A DNA stretch of 64,000 bases from G965233625 sp965233625 (GCA_965233625.1 OZ247499.1:1984001-2048000), one strand, 5' to 3'. Shown: positions 17,049 through 25,952, numbered from the stretch's first letter. Numbers and translations: made by a program. Notes: generated by a model not told the origin, from the letters alone.

Positions 17049-19049
17049 TCAGGAAGGCGATGCAAGCTGCTCAATATATTGTCGCAGCTTGGCAAGCTCG
17101 TACTGGTAACCGCCAGAGAGAATCGGGAAGCGGCACCATGTTTTGGGGTCGAGGTTTTCATCGTCCACATGGAAGCTGGGGGCGTACCGCTCGCGTTTCC
17201 ACTGGTTGCGGCTCCACAGCCGGAAAAAGCGTTCGACCCACACGGCCATCTGCCTGACCGGATAATCTGGAAACAACGGTTGCATGGAGTGCAGCACTTC
17301 CAGCGGCGTTAGCTTGTCGCGGATGCCGGCGCGTTCGATCGCGTCCAGCACATCGTACGGCATCAGATCGCCCTCGTCCGTTTGCCCGGATTCTTGTGGA
17401 CGGAGTTCCGCGGTGGGTTGCTGCACGTTGACGGCGGAAAGCTCTGGCAGCGGGCGGCCGCCCATGGGCCCCTGCTCTTCCATCCAGCGCAACCAGCGCC
17501 GCAGAAAATCTTTATCAATGCCGGCGATGGGCGACAGGCCGCCGCATGTATCGCCATCCATCGTTGCGTATCCGACTGCAGCTTCACTACGGTTGCTTGT
17601 CGAAAGCAGCAACGCGTTGCGGATGTTGGCCAGCATCCAGACGCCCGGCGCCCGCGCACGTGCCTGGATGTTCTGCAACGTAATGTCGTCGTCTTCCCAG
17701 GTCAGTTCGCGGCCGATTCCTTCGGACACCATCTGACGGTAACCTGTCACCAGCGAATCGACATCGAATTCCAGATGGTCCGCCCCCACGGCTTCCGCCA
17801 CCACCCTGGCTGCGTTGCGGGTGGTCGCGGAACTGTTTCGTGTAGCTTGATAGGCAGTGGTTAGTAAACGGCTGACCCATTGCTTCGCACCGGCGTCTTT
17901 TTCGACCCCGTCGATGTGCGAAAGCTTTTCCGCAAACCCATCGCCTAGTTCTCCCAAAGCAAGCTCCACCATCGTGCTGCACAACGCGACACACGCCGCG
18001 GAGTCGGCGCCGCCGCTTAGCGAAACCACGAAGCCCTTGGAATAGCTCTTCCGCATGTAATCAAACAACGCCAGCGAAATAGCTCGCGTGAATTCTTCTT
18101 CCTTCAGCGTGTCGCTTGTTTCCCAGGCTGCAGGCACGACGGGGTGAAGCTGTGGAGAAGCTGCTGGATAATCGAAATCTATTTTGACAATCTGCGAGGA
18201 AAGCTGGTCAATGCGTGGCTGAAAGCTGCCCGTCCGGGCGCGGTTCATGCGGGTTGCATCGACATCGATCACGGCGGTGGTAATGCTGGCGTCTTCAAAG
18301 GAAAACCGGCTGCCGCGCGATAGCATCTTGCCGCCGCTGGCAATCATCGCGTCGCCATCATAGATCGCGCGGCCGGCTTCGTTCCCGACCAGATTGGCGT
18401 AGACATAACTGACGCTAAACGCCCGCGAACCTTCCAGCACAAACCGCTTGCGGATCTGATGTTTGTCAAACGCAAAGTGGCTGGCGCTTGGATTAAGGAT
18501 GATGTCGGCGCCACGCAGCGCCAGATCGCTACCCGGCCGGTCGGCGACCCAGGCGTCTTCGCAGACTTCAAAACCGATCAGCACGCCACCGACTTCAAAA
18601 ACCACGTCGCCCACCGGGTACGATTCGCCATCGACGACCGTCTCGGACCAGGCGTTATCAGGCCAGCGTTTGAACCACCGCGGTTCATAGTGCAGACCAT
18701 CGCCCGCCAGATGCTGCTTCCCGACAAAACCTTGCAGCTTGCCGTCCACCATCAGGCAGGCTGTATTGAACAACCCACCGCCATGCAACAGTGGCAGACC
18801 GGCCGAGACGATCATGCCCTTCGTCTCAGGCACGATGCTTTCCAGAATTTCAATCGCGGTTTTCTGCAGACCGGGCGAACTGAAGACGTCTTCGCATCCG
18901 TAGCCGGTGATACAAAGCTCTGGCAGGCAAAGAATGGTCGCCTGTTGCTCCCGGGCCGCTTCGATGGCAGAGAGGATTCGCCGCCGGTTGCCTTCCCAGT
19001 CCATTGGCGTCTGGTTGAGCACGCCCGCGGCCACTTTTATCAGCTTCAT
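17049..19049 (-). CDS. nadE: Glutamine-dependent NAD+ synthetase
   Basis: A 666-residue two-domain enzyme. The N-terminal nitrilase-type glutaminase (1-270) has the catalytic triad regions CLPELCITGY (Glu44), GFVGKQHLAGDG (Lys) and GFEVCEDAW (Cys). The C-terminal ATP-pyrophosphatase domain has the P-loop SGGADSAACV, followed by STSNRSEAAVGYATMDGD. It makes NAD+ from deamido-NAD+, ATP and glutamine-derived ammonia in the cytoplasm. The length fits the glutamine-dependent family rather than the short ammonia-dependent form. ATG 19049 is preferred over TTG 19052; GGAAAG lies upstream. It is divergent from the EF-hand gene. Confidence 0.96.
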   Translation of the reverse strand: MKLIKVAAGVLNQTPMDWEGNRRRILSAIEAAREQQATILCLPELCITGYGCEDVFSSPGLQKTAIEILESIVPETKGMIVSAGLPLLHGGGLFNTACLMVDGKLQGFVGKQHLAGDGLHYEPRWFKRWPDNAWSETVVDGESYPVGDVVFEVGGVLIGFEVCEDAWVADRPGSDLALRGADIILNPSASHFAFDKHQIRKRFVLEGSRAFSVSYVYANLVGNEAGRAIYDGDAMIASGGKMLSRGSRFSFEDASITTAVIDVDATRMNRARTGSFQPRIDQLSSQIVKIDFDYPAASPQLHPVVPAAWETSDTLKEEEFTRAISLALFDYMRKSYSKGFVVSLSGGADSAACVALCSTMVELALGELGDGFAEKLSHIDGVEKDAGAKQWVSRLLTTAYQATRNSSATTRNAARVVAEAVGADHLEFDVDSLVTGYRQMVSEGIGRELTWEDDDITLQNIQARARAPGVWMLANIRNALLLSTSNRSEAAVGYATMDGDTCGGLSPIAGIDKDFLRRWLRWMEEQGPMGGRPLPELSAVNVQQPTAELRPQESGQTDEGDLMPYDVLDAIERAGIRDKLTPLEVLHSMQPLFPDYPVRQMAVWVERFFRLWSRNQWKRERYAPSFHVDDENLDPKTWCRFPILSGGYQYELAKLRQYIEQLASPS

Positions 19050-19268
19050 CAAACACGCTTTCCGGATCTAAAGGGACGCTTTCCCTGCTGCCAATAATTC
19101 ACACCTACATTGTGGAGCCGCCTACCTGCATCGACAAGGTAGCCGCCGCAGAGGCTCGCTAGTATTTGCTGTAACACGCTACGCGAAACCTTTTTCGCAG
19201 CCGGGTGTTCCATCTGATACGATAAACAGTTCCTCTTACCCGACCGGGCTAAGCTTCTGGAGAATCCG

Positions 19269-19943
19269 ATGTTCCGTCGCCTAATCTGCTGCATCACCCT
19301 CACCCTTTCCGCCCCGTGTCTACTGGCTGCCGGTGAGACGGAAGACGCCTTCAACCGGCTCGACAAAGATGGCAGCGGATACGTTACACCCAGCGAAGTT
19401 GACGCCACACGGCAGTCGCTCTTCGAACGTATGCTACGGGTCAGCGATGCTGATAAGGACGGAAAGATCAGCCTTAGCGAGTACGCATCGTCGCTGAAAC
19501 CGTCGAAGCCGTCCGCGGCGGCAACCGGGCCTGTCAGTCAGCGAAGTCGAAACCCGGCCGACGCGCAGCGGATGCTCGCCGCGTTGTTCACCAGGTTCGA
19601 CGCGGACAAGAATGGCAGCATCTCCCGCAAAGAAGCACCTGACCGGCTGAAGCAGCGTTTTGCAATGCTCGACGCCAACCGCGATGGCGAGATTTCCCGT
19701 CAGGAGATTTCCAGCCGCGCCCGCGAAAGCGCCCAACCGGGCAATTCCAGAAGCTCGCGGTTTCAGCAACTGGACAAAAACGGCGACAAACAGATCAGCC
19801 GTAGCGAAGCTCAGGGCATGATGAAGCAGCGTTTCAATCAGATAGATGAAGATAACGACGGCCAGCTAAGCGGTAGCGAACTGCGAGCTGCCTTCGAAAA
19901 ATTCCGCTCGCAACAAGGCGCCATGCGCAGACGCCCCCAATAA
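19269..19943 (+). CDS. Exported EF-hand repeat protein
   Basis: A 224-residue protein with a signal peptide (MFRRLICCITLTLSAPCLLA) and six EF-hand-like loops: DKDGSGYVTPSE, DADKDGKISLSE, DADKNGSISRKE, DANRDGEISRQE, DKNGDKQISRSE and DEDNDGQLSGSE. Loops 1-4 and 6 have Asp/Asn at positions 1, 3 and 5 and Glu at 12, so they should bind calcium; loop 5 is slightly irregular. It is probably a periplasmic or secreted calcium-binding protein, a class common in planctomycetes. ATG 19269 has GGAG 7 bases upstream. It is monocistronic and divergent from nadE. No enzyme domain is attached. Confidence 0.92.
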   Translation: MFRRLICCITLTLSAPCLLAAGETEDAFNRLDKDGSGYVTPSEVDATRQSLFERMLRVSDADKDGKISLSEYASSLKPSKPSAAATGPVSQRSRNPADAQRMLAALFTRFDADKNGSISRKEAPDRLKQRFAMLDANRDGEISRQEISSRARESAQPGNSRSSRFQQLDKNGDKQISRSEAQGMMKQRFNQIDEDNDGQLSGSELRAAFEKFRSQQGAMRRRPQ

Positions 19944-20114
19944 GTGGGGAGCTACCTGTTTGAAATCTCGTAACCGCGGACACCTGGCTGGCGATGGATA
20001 CCAGCAGAAGAAGTAGTTGCCCTGATACGGCACATTGTGCTAAAATCCGATGGCGGTTGAAGTTCCGCCAAATGATTCGAACGTCAATGTAAACTATTCA
20101 CACAGGAGTATTGT

Positions 20115-20204
20115 GTGGGAACGAAGAAAACAGGTAAAGGTCGCCGGAAATTAGGTCGTAAGAAACGTCGTATGCGCGCCAAGATCAGGCATCGCAAGAA
20201 ATAA
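20115..20204 (+). CDS. 29-residue highly basic protein, possible small ribosomal protein
   Basis: A short ORF with GTG start 20115 and TAA at 20202-20204. AGGAG (20104-20108) lies 6 bases upstream, which is an ideal Shine-Dalgarno position. Seventeen of the 29 residues are Lys or Arg, with no acidic residue. The C-terminal part, RKKRRMRAKIRHRKK, resembles the AURKAIP1/COX24-type basic motif found in tiny bacterial ribosomal proteins such as mycobacterial bS22, but the match is only by eye. It is transcribed alone between the EF-hand gene and a convergent protease gene, and hairpins follow directly. Confidence 0.7.
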   Translation: MGTKKTGKGRRKLGRKKRRMRAKIRHRKK

Positions 20205-20221
20205 TACGATCTAAATTCTAC

Positions 20222-20274
20222 CGCCAGCCCGCTTTGCTGGCGCACGGCGCCGAGAGGCAGATCTGCCCGGCGCC
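20222..20274 (+). other. Two adjacent hairpins after the 29-aa gene
   Basis: Hairpin one is CGCCAGC (20222-20228) with GCTGGCG (20236-20242). Hairpin two pairs GGCGCC (20246-20251) with GGCGCC (20269-20274) and contains a palindromic AGATCT core. Neither is followed by a T-run, so they are possible terminator or stability structures in the convergent gap, not canonical terminators. Confidence 0.5.
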
Positions 20275-20336
20275 CCGCGTGTGAAGACCATCAATCGCGA
20301 TGGTGCTGCGCCATCTCTACGCTTGCACGCTACGCA

Positions 20337-21320
20337 CTATCCCAGGAATTTAAGTGCGTAGACCGGGAAGCAGAGGATGGGTATTGCGAACGACGCCCAT
20401 CCTAATGCAATGCGGAACCAGCCCAGCGGCGCATCGTCGTCGCGGGTGCGCGGATGGTCTACGCCCATGAACAGCACCAGCCCCGTCATCACCAGCCACA
20501 TCCGGCATTCGGGAATGTGCCAGAAGTACACCATGTACGCGATGGCTGAAACGATGAACGCGCGGGCCACCCAGTGCGCCTTCTGCTTCAACAGCCCGTA
20601 GATAACGTGTCCACCATCTAACTGGCTGACCGGCATCATGTTCAGCCCGGTGATCAGCAGCCCCATCCACCCGGCCACATAAAACGGGTTCGCCTGGCTG
20701 GGCGCCACGCCTTCAGCCGTTTCGTAACCAGGCGGATCGACGGCCTGCTCCATCGTCCGTAGCAACAGCGGCGGCTGCATCGCCACGGCGCCGTATGCGG
20801 GTGTTGAAAGGTCGAGTTGATACACCCCGATACACAACACGGGGATCGCGACCACCAGGCCCGCCAACGGGCCGGCGATGCCGATATCGAAAAGTTCTTT
20901 ACGGTCACACTGCATGCCATCCATGCCGATCACGGCGCCCAGCGTGCCGGAGAAGGCAAACGGAAAGGGCAGAAACACGGGATAGCTGGCAGGAACGCGG
21001 TAGTAGATCGTCGCCAGGAAGTGCCCCATCTCATGCGTCAACAGAATCCCGATGACGCACACCATATAGATCAGCCCGCTATCCCAGTTACTAAGAATCT
21101 GAGCGCGGACAGCCAGCGGGTTGCTATCCATCAGAAACGCCAGCGGCATCCACTGCGTGGCGCCTACCCAGAAGGTCGACACCAGCGTCGCGATAAAAAG
21201 AATGAGCGGCATGCGGACCGCCCGCCGCCGCCGACGCGGGGGCATTTCTGGAAGCGGTTCAACAACGGCATCGTCTTCAGCAGGCTGTTCTGCAAGGCCG
21301 GCGGCTGGTTCACTGTTCAT
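20337..21320 (-). CDS. Site-2-type (M50) membrane metalloprotease
   Basis: A 327-residue polytopic membrane protein. The zinc motif HEMGH lies at residues 96-100 in a membrane helix, and the second signature, LDGGH, is at 234-238 after NMMPVSQ. These are the two hallmark motifs of site-2 protease homologues. An acidic and then Arg-rich N-terminus (1-36) precedes about seven hydrophobic segments. It probably cleaves a transmembrane substrate, such as an anti-sigma factor or a signal-peptide remnant. No PDZ domain is present, which distinguishes it from RseP. ATG 21320 is clear; the divergent PIG-L gene starts 118 bases away. Confidence 0.93.
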   Translation of the reverse strand: MNSEPAAGLAEQPAEDDAVVEPLPEMPPRRRRRAVRMPLILFIATLVSTFWVGATQWMPLAFLMDSNPLAVRAQILSNWDSGLIYMVCVIGILLTHEMGHFLATIYYRVPASYPVFLPFPFAFSGTLGAVIGMDGMQCDRKELFDIGIAGPLAGLVVAIPVLCIGVYQLDLSTPAYGAVAMQPPLLLRTMEQAVDPPGYETAEGVAPSQANPFYVAGWMGLLITGLNMMPVSQLDGGHVIYGLLKQKAHWVARAFIVSAIAYMVYFWHIPECRMWLVMTGLVLFMGVDHPRTRDDDAPLGWFRIALGWASFAIPILCFPVYALKFLG

Positions 21321-21437
21321 ACTTGCAAGATACCAATCTGCGTCGCACGCGGCTACGACACTCCCTGGTGGTCTGTTATCCTCACCATTGTTCCACCTTT
21401 ATATGCGTTTCCCCACGGCCCAGAAATTGTGACATTC

Positions 21438-22172
21438 ATGAACGACGCAGGACAAGATACGCTTGATGTGATTGCGGTTGGCGCCCATCCGGACGATGTG
21501 GAAATTGCGTGCGGTGGAACCTTGGCGAGCCTGGCAGGGCAGGGGTATTCGGTGGGGATCATTGATCTGACGGATGGCGAACCTACGCCCGGTTCGCCCG
21601 GTCCAGAGGTGCGTCTGGCCGAAGCGCAGGCAGCGGCGGAAGTGCTGGGCGTTACGCGGCGCATCACGCTGGATCTGCCGAACCGGAAGCTGTTTGACAA
21701 CTATGAATCTCGCGTCGCCTTGGCCAAGGAGTTCCGCCGATACCGGCCCAAGGTGGTCATTGGCTTTGGCGATAAAACGCCGATGGCTTCGCCCGATCAC
21801 TGGCAGGCGATGCAGATCACCGACGCGGCCGTGTTCTATTCCCGGCTGACGAAATGGGATGATGAATTTGATGGCATTCCGCCGCATATCATCCCCGTGC
21901 AACTGTACTTCCGCCTGGCGTTTGAACCTACGACGCTAACGGGATTTCATAGTAGCTTTACCGTGGATATCAGCCACACGTTGCAGCAGAAACTGGATTC
22001 AGTACGGTGCTACAAAACGCAGTTTCCACCGGCCAAGGAGCATGTGTTCGACCGCGTCCGCGGCGCCGCGTTGCAGAACGGCGCGGTGGCAGGATTTACG
22101 GCGGGCGAAGTCTTCATTCATACCCGCAGCATCGGGTCGCGGGACCTGATGAAGACGGTGTTTCCCGTGTAA
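21438..22172 (+). CDS. PIG-L/LmbE-family deacetylase, BshB1-like
   Basis: A 244-residue cytoplasmic enzyme. The zinc motif is AHPDDVE (His17, Asp20), with GCGGTLASLAGQGYSVGIIDLTDGEP and LGVTRRITLDLPN following as in BshB1. Known members remove an N-acetyl group from N-acetylglucosaminyl malate (bacillithiol pathway) or related sugars. No other bacillithiol gene is visible, so the substrate could be another GlcNAc conjugate. The frame is open far upstream (to 20817), but that segment runs antisense to the protease. ATG 21438 is therefore the real start. Convergent rluD-like gene ends 4 bases away. Confidence 0.9.
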   Translation: MNDAGQDTLDVIAVGAHPDDVEIACGGTLASLAGQGYSVGIIDLTDGEPTPGSPGPEVRLAEAQAAAEVLGVTRRITLDLPNRKLFDNYESRVALAKEFRRYRPKVVIGFGDKTPMASPDHWQAMQITDAAVFYSRLTKWDDEFDGIPPHIIPVQLYFRLAFEPTTLTGFHSSFTVDISHTLQQKLDSVRCYKTQFPPAKEHVFDRVRGAALQNGAVAGFTAGEVFIHTRSIGSRDLMKTVFPV

Positions 22173-22176
22173 CGCG

Positions 22177-23172
22177 TTATCCGTGGTGGGCCCGCAGGAC
22201 ATCGAGCACCGATTGCATATCGTCAGGCACCGGCGCCTCGAACTCCATGCGTTGCCCCGTGCCCGGGTGTTCAATTTCCAGCCGATGTGCGTGCAGAGCC
22301 TGACGTGTGAGTAGTGGCGGCTGGCTGCTTGTGAGGGGCTGCCGTTCTCCGCGTAGTTCTTCGATCGTTACCTGCGACCGGCCCGAATAAAGTCGATCGC
22401 AGAGGACCGGGTAACCGATCGACGCCATGTGTACGCGTAATTGATGAGTGCGGCCGGTGGCGGGGGTGAGATGGACCAGGCCGAATCGGCCCAGACGGGC
22501 TGCTGTTTCGTAAAAGGTGCTCGCCTGCCGGCTGGTGGGATGCCCCTCGCGGATCGCCATTTTCTCGCGCTGATAGGGATGCACGCCGATGGGCTTCTCG
22601 ATGCGGCCAGCGTCGTGATCGGGCGCCGGCGCCACGATGGCGACGTATTTCTTTTTCACGGTGCGGGCTTCGAACTGGCTGGCTAAAGCAACATGCGCCT
22701 GGTCGTTGCGTGCGATGACAATCACACCGCTGGTGTCGCGGTCCAGCCGGTGCACGATGCCGGGCCGCGTAGGGCCGCCGGTGCTGCTTAACTCCTGGTA
22801 CCGCCAGGCCAGCGCAGCCGTCAGCGTGCCGGACCAATGCCCCTTGGCCGGGTGAACGACCATGGCGGGCGGCTTGTTAATCACGGCCAGCATGTCATCT
22901 TCGTAGATGACATCCAGCGGGATATCTTCTGCCTGCACGCCATCGGGCGGCAGTTCCGGCAGGTCAACAACTACGGACTCACCGCCACGCAGGCGGAAGG
23001 AAGCTTTGGCCCGCTTGCCGTCCACTAGGACGCCACCCGCGGTAATCGCACGCCGCAGCTTCACGCGACTGTAGCCGGCGACATTAGCGGCAAGAAATGC
23101 ATCAAGCCGCTCGCCTGAATGCTCATCCGCCACATTCAGTTCAAGCGGCTCGTCGCCTGTTTCATCGGTCAT
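22177..23172 (-). CDS. RluD-like 23S rRNA pseudouridine synthase
   Basis: A 331-residue protein. An S4 RNA-binding domain lies at residues 14-75 (RLDAFLAANVAGYSRVKLRRAI), and a pseudouridine synthase domain follows with HRLDRDTSGVIV as the catalytic motif. GRTHQLRVHMASIGYPV and LHAHRLEIEHPGT complete the RluA family pattern. By family it converts specific uridines in 23S rRNA helix 69 or tRNA; which one is not resolved, so the name is not firm. ATG 23172 lies 6 bases after the TPR-protein stop, so the genes are co-transcribed. The length is typical. Confidence 0.93.
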   Translation of the reverse strand: MTDETGDEPLELNVADEHSGERLDAFLAANVAGYSRVKLRRAITAGGVLVDGKRAKASFRLRGGESVVVDLPELPPDGVQAEDIPLDVIYEDDMLAVINKPPAMVVHPAKGHWSGTLTAALAWRYQELSSTGGPTRPGIVHRLDRDTSGVIVIARNDQAHVALASQFEARTVKKKYVAIVAPAPDHDAGRIEKPIGVHPYQREKMAIREGHPTSRQASTFYETAARLGRFGLVHLTPATGRTHQLRVHMASIGYPVLCDRLYSGRSQVTIEELRGERQPLTSSQPPLLTRQALHAHRLEIEHPGTGQRMEFEAPVPDDMQSVLDVLRAHHG

Positions 23173-23178
23173 AGAAAT

Positions 23179-24555
23179 CTACTCGTCAGCCGTTTCAGCC
23201 TCAGGCTTGTCTCCCGCCTCTGGCTCAGGTGGGTCTTCTGCCTTCGGCTTCGGCTTGTCTTCCCGCTTTGGCTCAGGCTTGTCTTCTGACTTCGGCTCAG
23301 GTTTGTCTTCTGGCTTCGGCTCAGGTTTGTCTTCCGGCTTCGGCTCAGGTTTGTCTTCTGGCTTCGGCTCAGGTTTGTCTTCCGGCTTAGGCTCAGGTTT
23401 GTCTTCCGGCTTAGGCTCAGGTTTGTCTTCCGGCTTAGGCTCAGGTTTGTCTTCTGGCTTCGGCTCAGGTTTGTCTTCCGGCTTAGGCTCAGGTTTATCT
23501 TCCGGCTTCGGCTCAGGTTTGTCTTCCGGCTTCGGCTCAGGTTTGTCTTCTGGCTTCGGCTCAGGTTTGTCTTCCGGCTTCGGCTCAGGTTTGTCTTCTG
23601 GCTTCGGCTCAGGTTTGTCTTCCGGTTTAGGCTCAGGTTTATCTTCCGGCTTCGGCTCAGGTTTGTCTTCCGGCTTAGGCTCAGGTTTGTCTTCTGGCAT
23701 CGGCTCGGGTTTATCTTCCGGCTTTGGCTCGGGTTTATCTTCTGGCTTTGGTTCAGGGGTGTTTGTGGGCGGTGTGATGCCGCCGGGGATGAAGTCACCG
23801 CCGCCACCCGGGGCGGGTACGACTGGCGCCTCTTCGCTGATTTCCGGGATCGAAAGATCGGGCGTTTCTGGCAGGGCGGCTACGCGGGAGTCTCCCCACT
23901 TCTTGGGATCGTACGCTTCATATTCGGCATAGAACAGTTTGAGCGTATCGCGGACTTCGCCTGTTTCCTGATCCACCATCTGATTCAGACGGCGCTGGGC
24001 AACCTTGCCGGATGGAGATTCCGGGGCGCCTTCGGCAAGACGCTTGTAGGTCTCCACCGACTTATCAAGCTGCCCGAGTCCTTCGTAAACCTGCGCCAGG
24101 GAAAGCAGAGTGGGCTGCTGCAACAGCGGGTAGGCCTTGCTTTCGTTATCCAGCCGCTCGTAGAGCTGACGGGCCTGGTCCAGAGATTTCTGGGCTTCTT
24201 CGCGGTCGCCGTCGGCAGCGAACAATTTGCTCATACCTTCGTTCATTTTGAACGTGGCTGCATCATTCAAAGCCCACAGTGCGGCTGGCGAATCGCCCAG
24301 CGTGTCGGCGACTTCGTTCAGCTTATCGAAGCGGCTTTCGGTCGGTGCTGCCTGGGCCAGGAAATACATATCCCAGGCGGATTCCTTGTTGGCCGTCGAA
24401 CTTTGCTGATAGAAATAGTAGATCAGGATGGCGACGGGGATCGCCACCAGCACGGCGACGATAATCAGCGCATAAGGCTTCAGAAAGTCGGCCTGCTTCT
24501 CGAGCATTCCCGCCAGTTCGTTTGTCTGTAATTCCTGCCGGCGTTTCGTACTCAT
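23179..24555 (-). CDS. Membrane TPR-type protein with 21 PEPKPEDK repeats
   Basis: A 458-residue protein. A basic N-terminus and membrane helix (29-51, YALIIVAVLVAIPVAILIYY) precede a TPR-like helical region (60-220) with SLAQVYEGLGQLDKSVETYKRLAEGAP, similar to YfgM/SecYEG-associated ancillary proteins. Residues 267-434 are 21 exact or near-exact 8-residue repeats, mostly PEPKPEDK, followed by a degenerate acidic tail. The repeat region is likely a stiff, extended Pro/Glu/Lys linker or cell-wall-spanning stalk. The first gene of a two-gene operon with rluD-like. The ATG is at 24555. Confidence 0.85.
   Translation of the reverse strand: MSTKRRQELQTNELAGMLEKQADFLKPYALIIVAVLVAIPVAILIYYFYQQSSTANKESAWDMYFLAQAAPTESRFDKLNEVADTLGDSPAALWALNDAATFKMNEGMSKLFAADGDREEAQKSLDQARQLYERLDNESKAYPLLQQPTLLSLAQVYEGLGQLDKSVETYKRLAEGAPESPSGKVAQRRLNQMVDQETGEVRDTLKLFYAEYEAYDPKKWGDSRVAALPETPDLSIPEISEEAPVVPAPGGGGDFIPGGITPPTNTPEPKPEDKPEPKPEDKPEPMPEDKPEPKPEDKPEPKPEDKPEPKPEDKPEPKPEDKPEPKPEDKPEPKPEDKPEPKPEDKPEPKPEDKPEPKPEDKPEPKPEDKPEPKPEDKPEPKPEDKPEPKPEDKPEPKPEDKPEPKPEDKPEPKPEDKPEPKSEDKPEPKREDKPKPKAEDPPEPEAGDKPEAETADE
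23254..23757. repeat. 24-bp in-frame tandem repeat, 21 units
   Basis: The DNA encoding PEPKPEDK is tandemly repeated 21 times with small synonymous and a few non-synonymous changes (PMPEDK, PKSEDK, PKREDK). The unit in coding sense is CCTGAGCCGAAGCCGGAAGA-type. Synonymous drift between TTC/TTA-type positions and T/C exchanges shows it is not a very recent expansion throughout, but the unit length is invariant at 24 bases. It keeps the other five frames unusually open. Confidence 0.95.
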
Positions 24556-24743
24556 AATGTTAAATCAGGCCGATTTCAGAGAACAATTGTTAAACAATGG
24601 ACCGCCTTGGCGCCCCATCCGCATCCTGCAAACAACGCGCTGGCCACCAAATACGAAAGCCAGCCGCCGCAAAGCGCAAGTATAGGGCTGTATAAGGAAT
24701 TAGGTCAACCCTGACGCCTTGAGCGTCTCCTATGCAACAGGAG

Positions 24744-25148
24744 TTACAAACCGTTCTGCGACCCTTCGTTTGTATCAATCTGATCCTGGTAGTTGTTGAA
24801 CGGCTCTGGGTGAAAGTCATAACCCGAAGTGCCATAGAGCCAGCAAACGAGCAGAATCAGGAACATCGCGGGCAAAACAGTAATGCCCCTCGCGGCTTTG
24901 AGCAACCACGACTCCTCCAGGCGGCGCCACACGGCAATGGTCCCGCCGACTAATATTAACGAGGGACCGATCGTTAGCACCTTTAGATGAAGAGGCGCGA
25001 CCTGAGATATCCCAGCGATTAGTAAAAACAGAACCGCCCAGACATAGTTCAGAGTTAGCAGATATTTCCAGAGTCTTTGCGGATTGTCACGCCGTGGTTG
25101 TTTTTTTCGAAGTGTCGTTGTCGACGGCGATTCGTAGGGGTTTTCCAT
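24744..25148 (-). CDS. NPYESP-type small membrane protein
   Basis: A 134-residue protein beginning MENPYESP, the short conserved N-terminal motif seen on many small planctomycete membrane proteins of unknown role. Three hydrophobic segments follow (about residues 34-50, 55-72 and 88-105). It has a basic N-terminal loop and a short acidic tail. ATG 25148 lies 9 bases after the scpB stop, so it probably belongs to the gyrA-scpB transcript. The function is unknown. Confidence 0.8.
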   Translation of the reverse strand: MENPYESPSTTTLRKKQPRRDNPQRLWKYLLTLNYVWAVLFLLIAGISQVAPLHLKVLTIGPSLILVGGTIAVWRRLEESWLLKAARGITVLPAMFLILLVCWLYGTSGYDFHPEPFNNYQDQIDTNEGSQNGL

Positions 25149-25157
25149 TTGAATGCA

Positions 25158-25934
25158 TTACTGGCGGTCCAGGTCGTGGCTGCGGGGCAGGTCTGCGAGC
25201 GAGTCGAGGCAGAAGAGCTCCAGGAATCGGCCCGTGGTGTTGTACTGGGCGTCGCGTGGTTTCTTTTCGTCGCGGGTTATCTGCAATAGCTCCCGGCGCA
25301 CGAGTTGATTGAGGAGGGAACTGCTGGGCTTGCCCCGGATGTTGTCCACCGTGTTGCGGTTGACCGGCTGATTGTAGGCGACCACCGACAGCACTTCGAC
25401 CGCGGGCTGTGAAAGCCGTGCGTCGCGGACGCGGCCATAGAATTTTTCGCGCAGGGCGGAGAATTCCGGGCGAAGCTGCAGCTTGTAGCCGCCTTCGTCA
25501 TGCGTGATTTCGTACACGCTGCCATCGGCTTCGTACTGAGCGTTTAGCTGCTGGGTCAGTGCGGCGATTTCGCTGGGATTGACGCCGCGCATGCAGGCGG
25601 CCATTTTTGCGGCCGGCAACGGCTGATTATCTGGATGCCCGACGAACAGCATGGCCTCGACAATGCTGCTGGGCGAAATCTCGGCGTACAGGTCGGCGTC
25701 TTCGCGCGGCTCTTCGTCTTCCTCCGCAGTTTCATCTTCTGCGGTGGAATCGTCTTCCCCGGCATCGACATCTTCGTCGGCCAGGGCATCTGCATCGGAA
25801 GGCTCATCGCCGGCGTCTTCGGAACGCTGCAGAACCTCGGCGTACGCCTGACTTAGCTCGTCGAGCGAAAATTCCTGCTCGTCGTCTTCCGCCTCATCGT
25901 CGAGTTCTTCTGGTTCATCCACCATGTCCGCCAC
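25158..25934 (-). CDS. scpB: Segregation and condensation protein B
   Basis: A 258-residue protein. The C-terminal 170 residues match ScpB, the winged-helix kleisin-associated subunit of the SMC-ScpAB condensin: IVEAMLFVGHPDNQPL, LSQPAVEVLSVVAYNQPVNRNTVDNIRG and RDAQYNTTGRFLELF are all family landmarks. The N-terminal 85 residues are an Asp/Glu-rich extension not present in most ScpB proteins. It should help chromosome organisation and segregation. The start is GTG 25934 or ATG 25925. It lies 18 bases after gyrA, which links DNA topology and condensation in one operon. scpA and smc are not in the window. Confidence 0.95.
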   Translation of the reverse strand: MADMVDEPEELDDEAEDDEQEFSLDELSQAYAEVLQRSEDAGDEPSDADALADEDVDAGEDDSTAEDETAEEDEEPREDADLYAEISPSSIVEAMLFVGHPDNQPLPAAKMAACMRGVNPSEIAALTQQLNAQYEADGSVYEITHDEGGYKLQLRPEFSALREKFYGRVRDARLSQPAVEVLSVVAYNQPVNRNTVDNIRGKPSSSLLNQLVRRELLQITRDEKKPRDAQYNTTGRFLELFCLDSLADLPRSHDLDRQ

Positions 25935-25952
25935 TCCGCAATCGAACGACGG

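Noticed and set aside
20817..21437. 207-residue N-terminal extension of the PIG-L protein
   Set aside because: The stretch is antisense to the M50 protease and has no protein-like composition. The family starts at ATG 21438.
23254..23757. CRISPR array interpretation of the repeats
   Set aside because: The 24-base units are contiguous with no unique spacers, and they encode an in-frame peptide repeat.
23207..23932. Plus-strand 241-aa GLSSGFGSG-type repeat protein
   Set aside because: It is the reverse reading of the PEPKPEDK array. The 24-base unit keeps it open by periodicity, and no ribosome binding site or outside sequence supports it.
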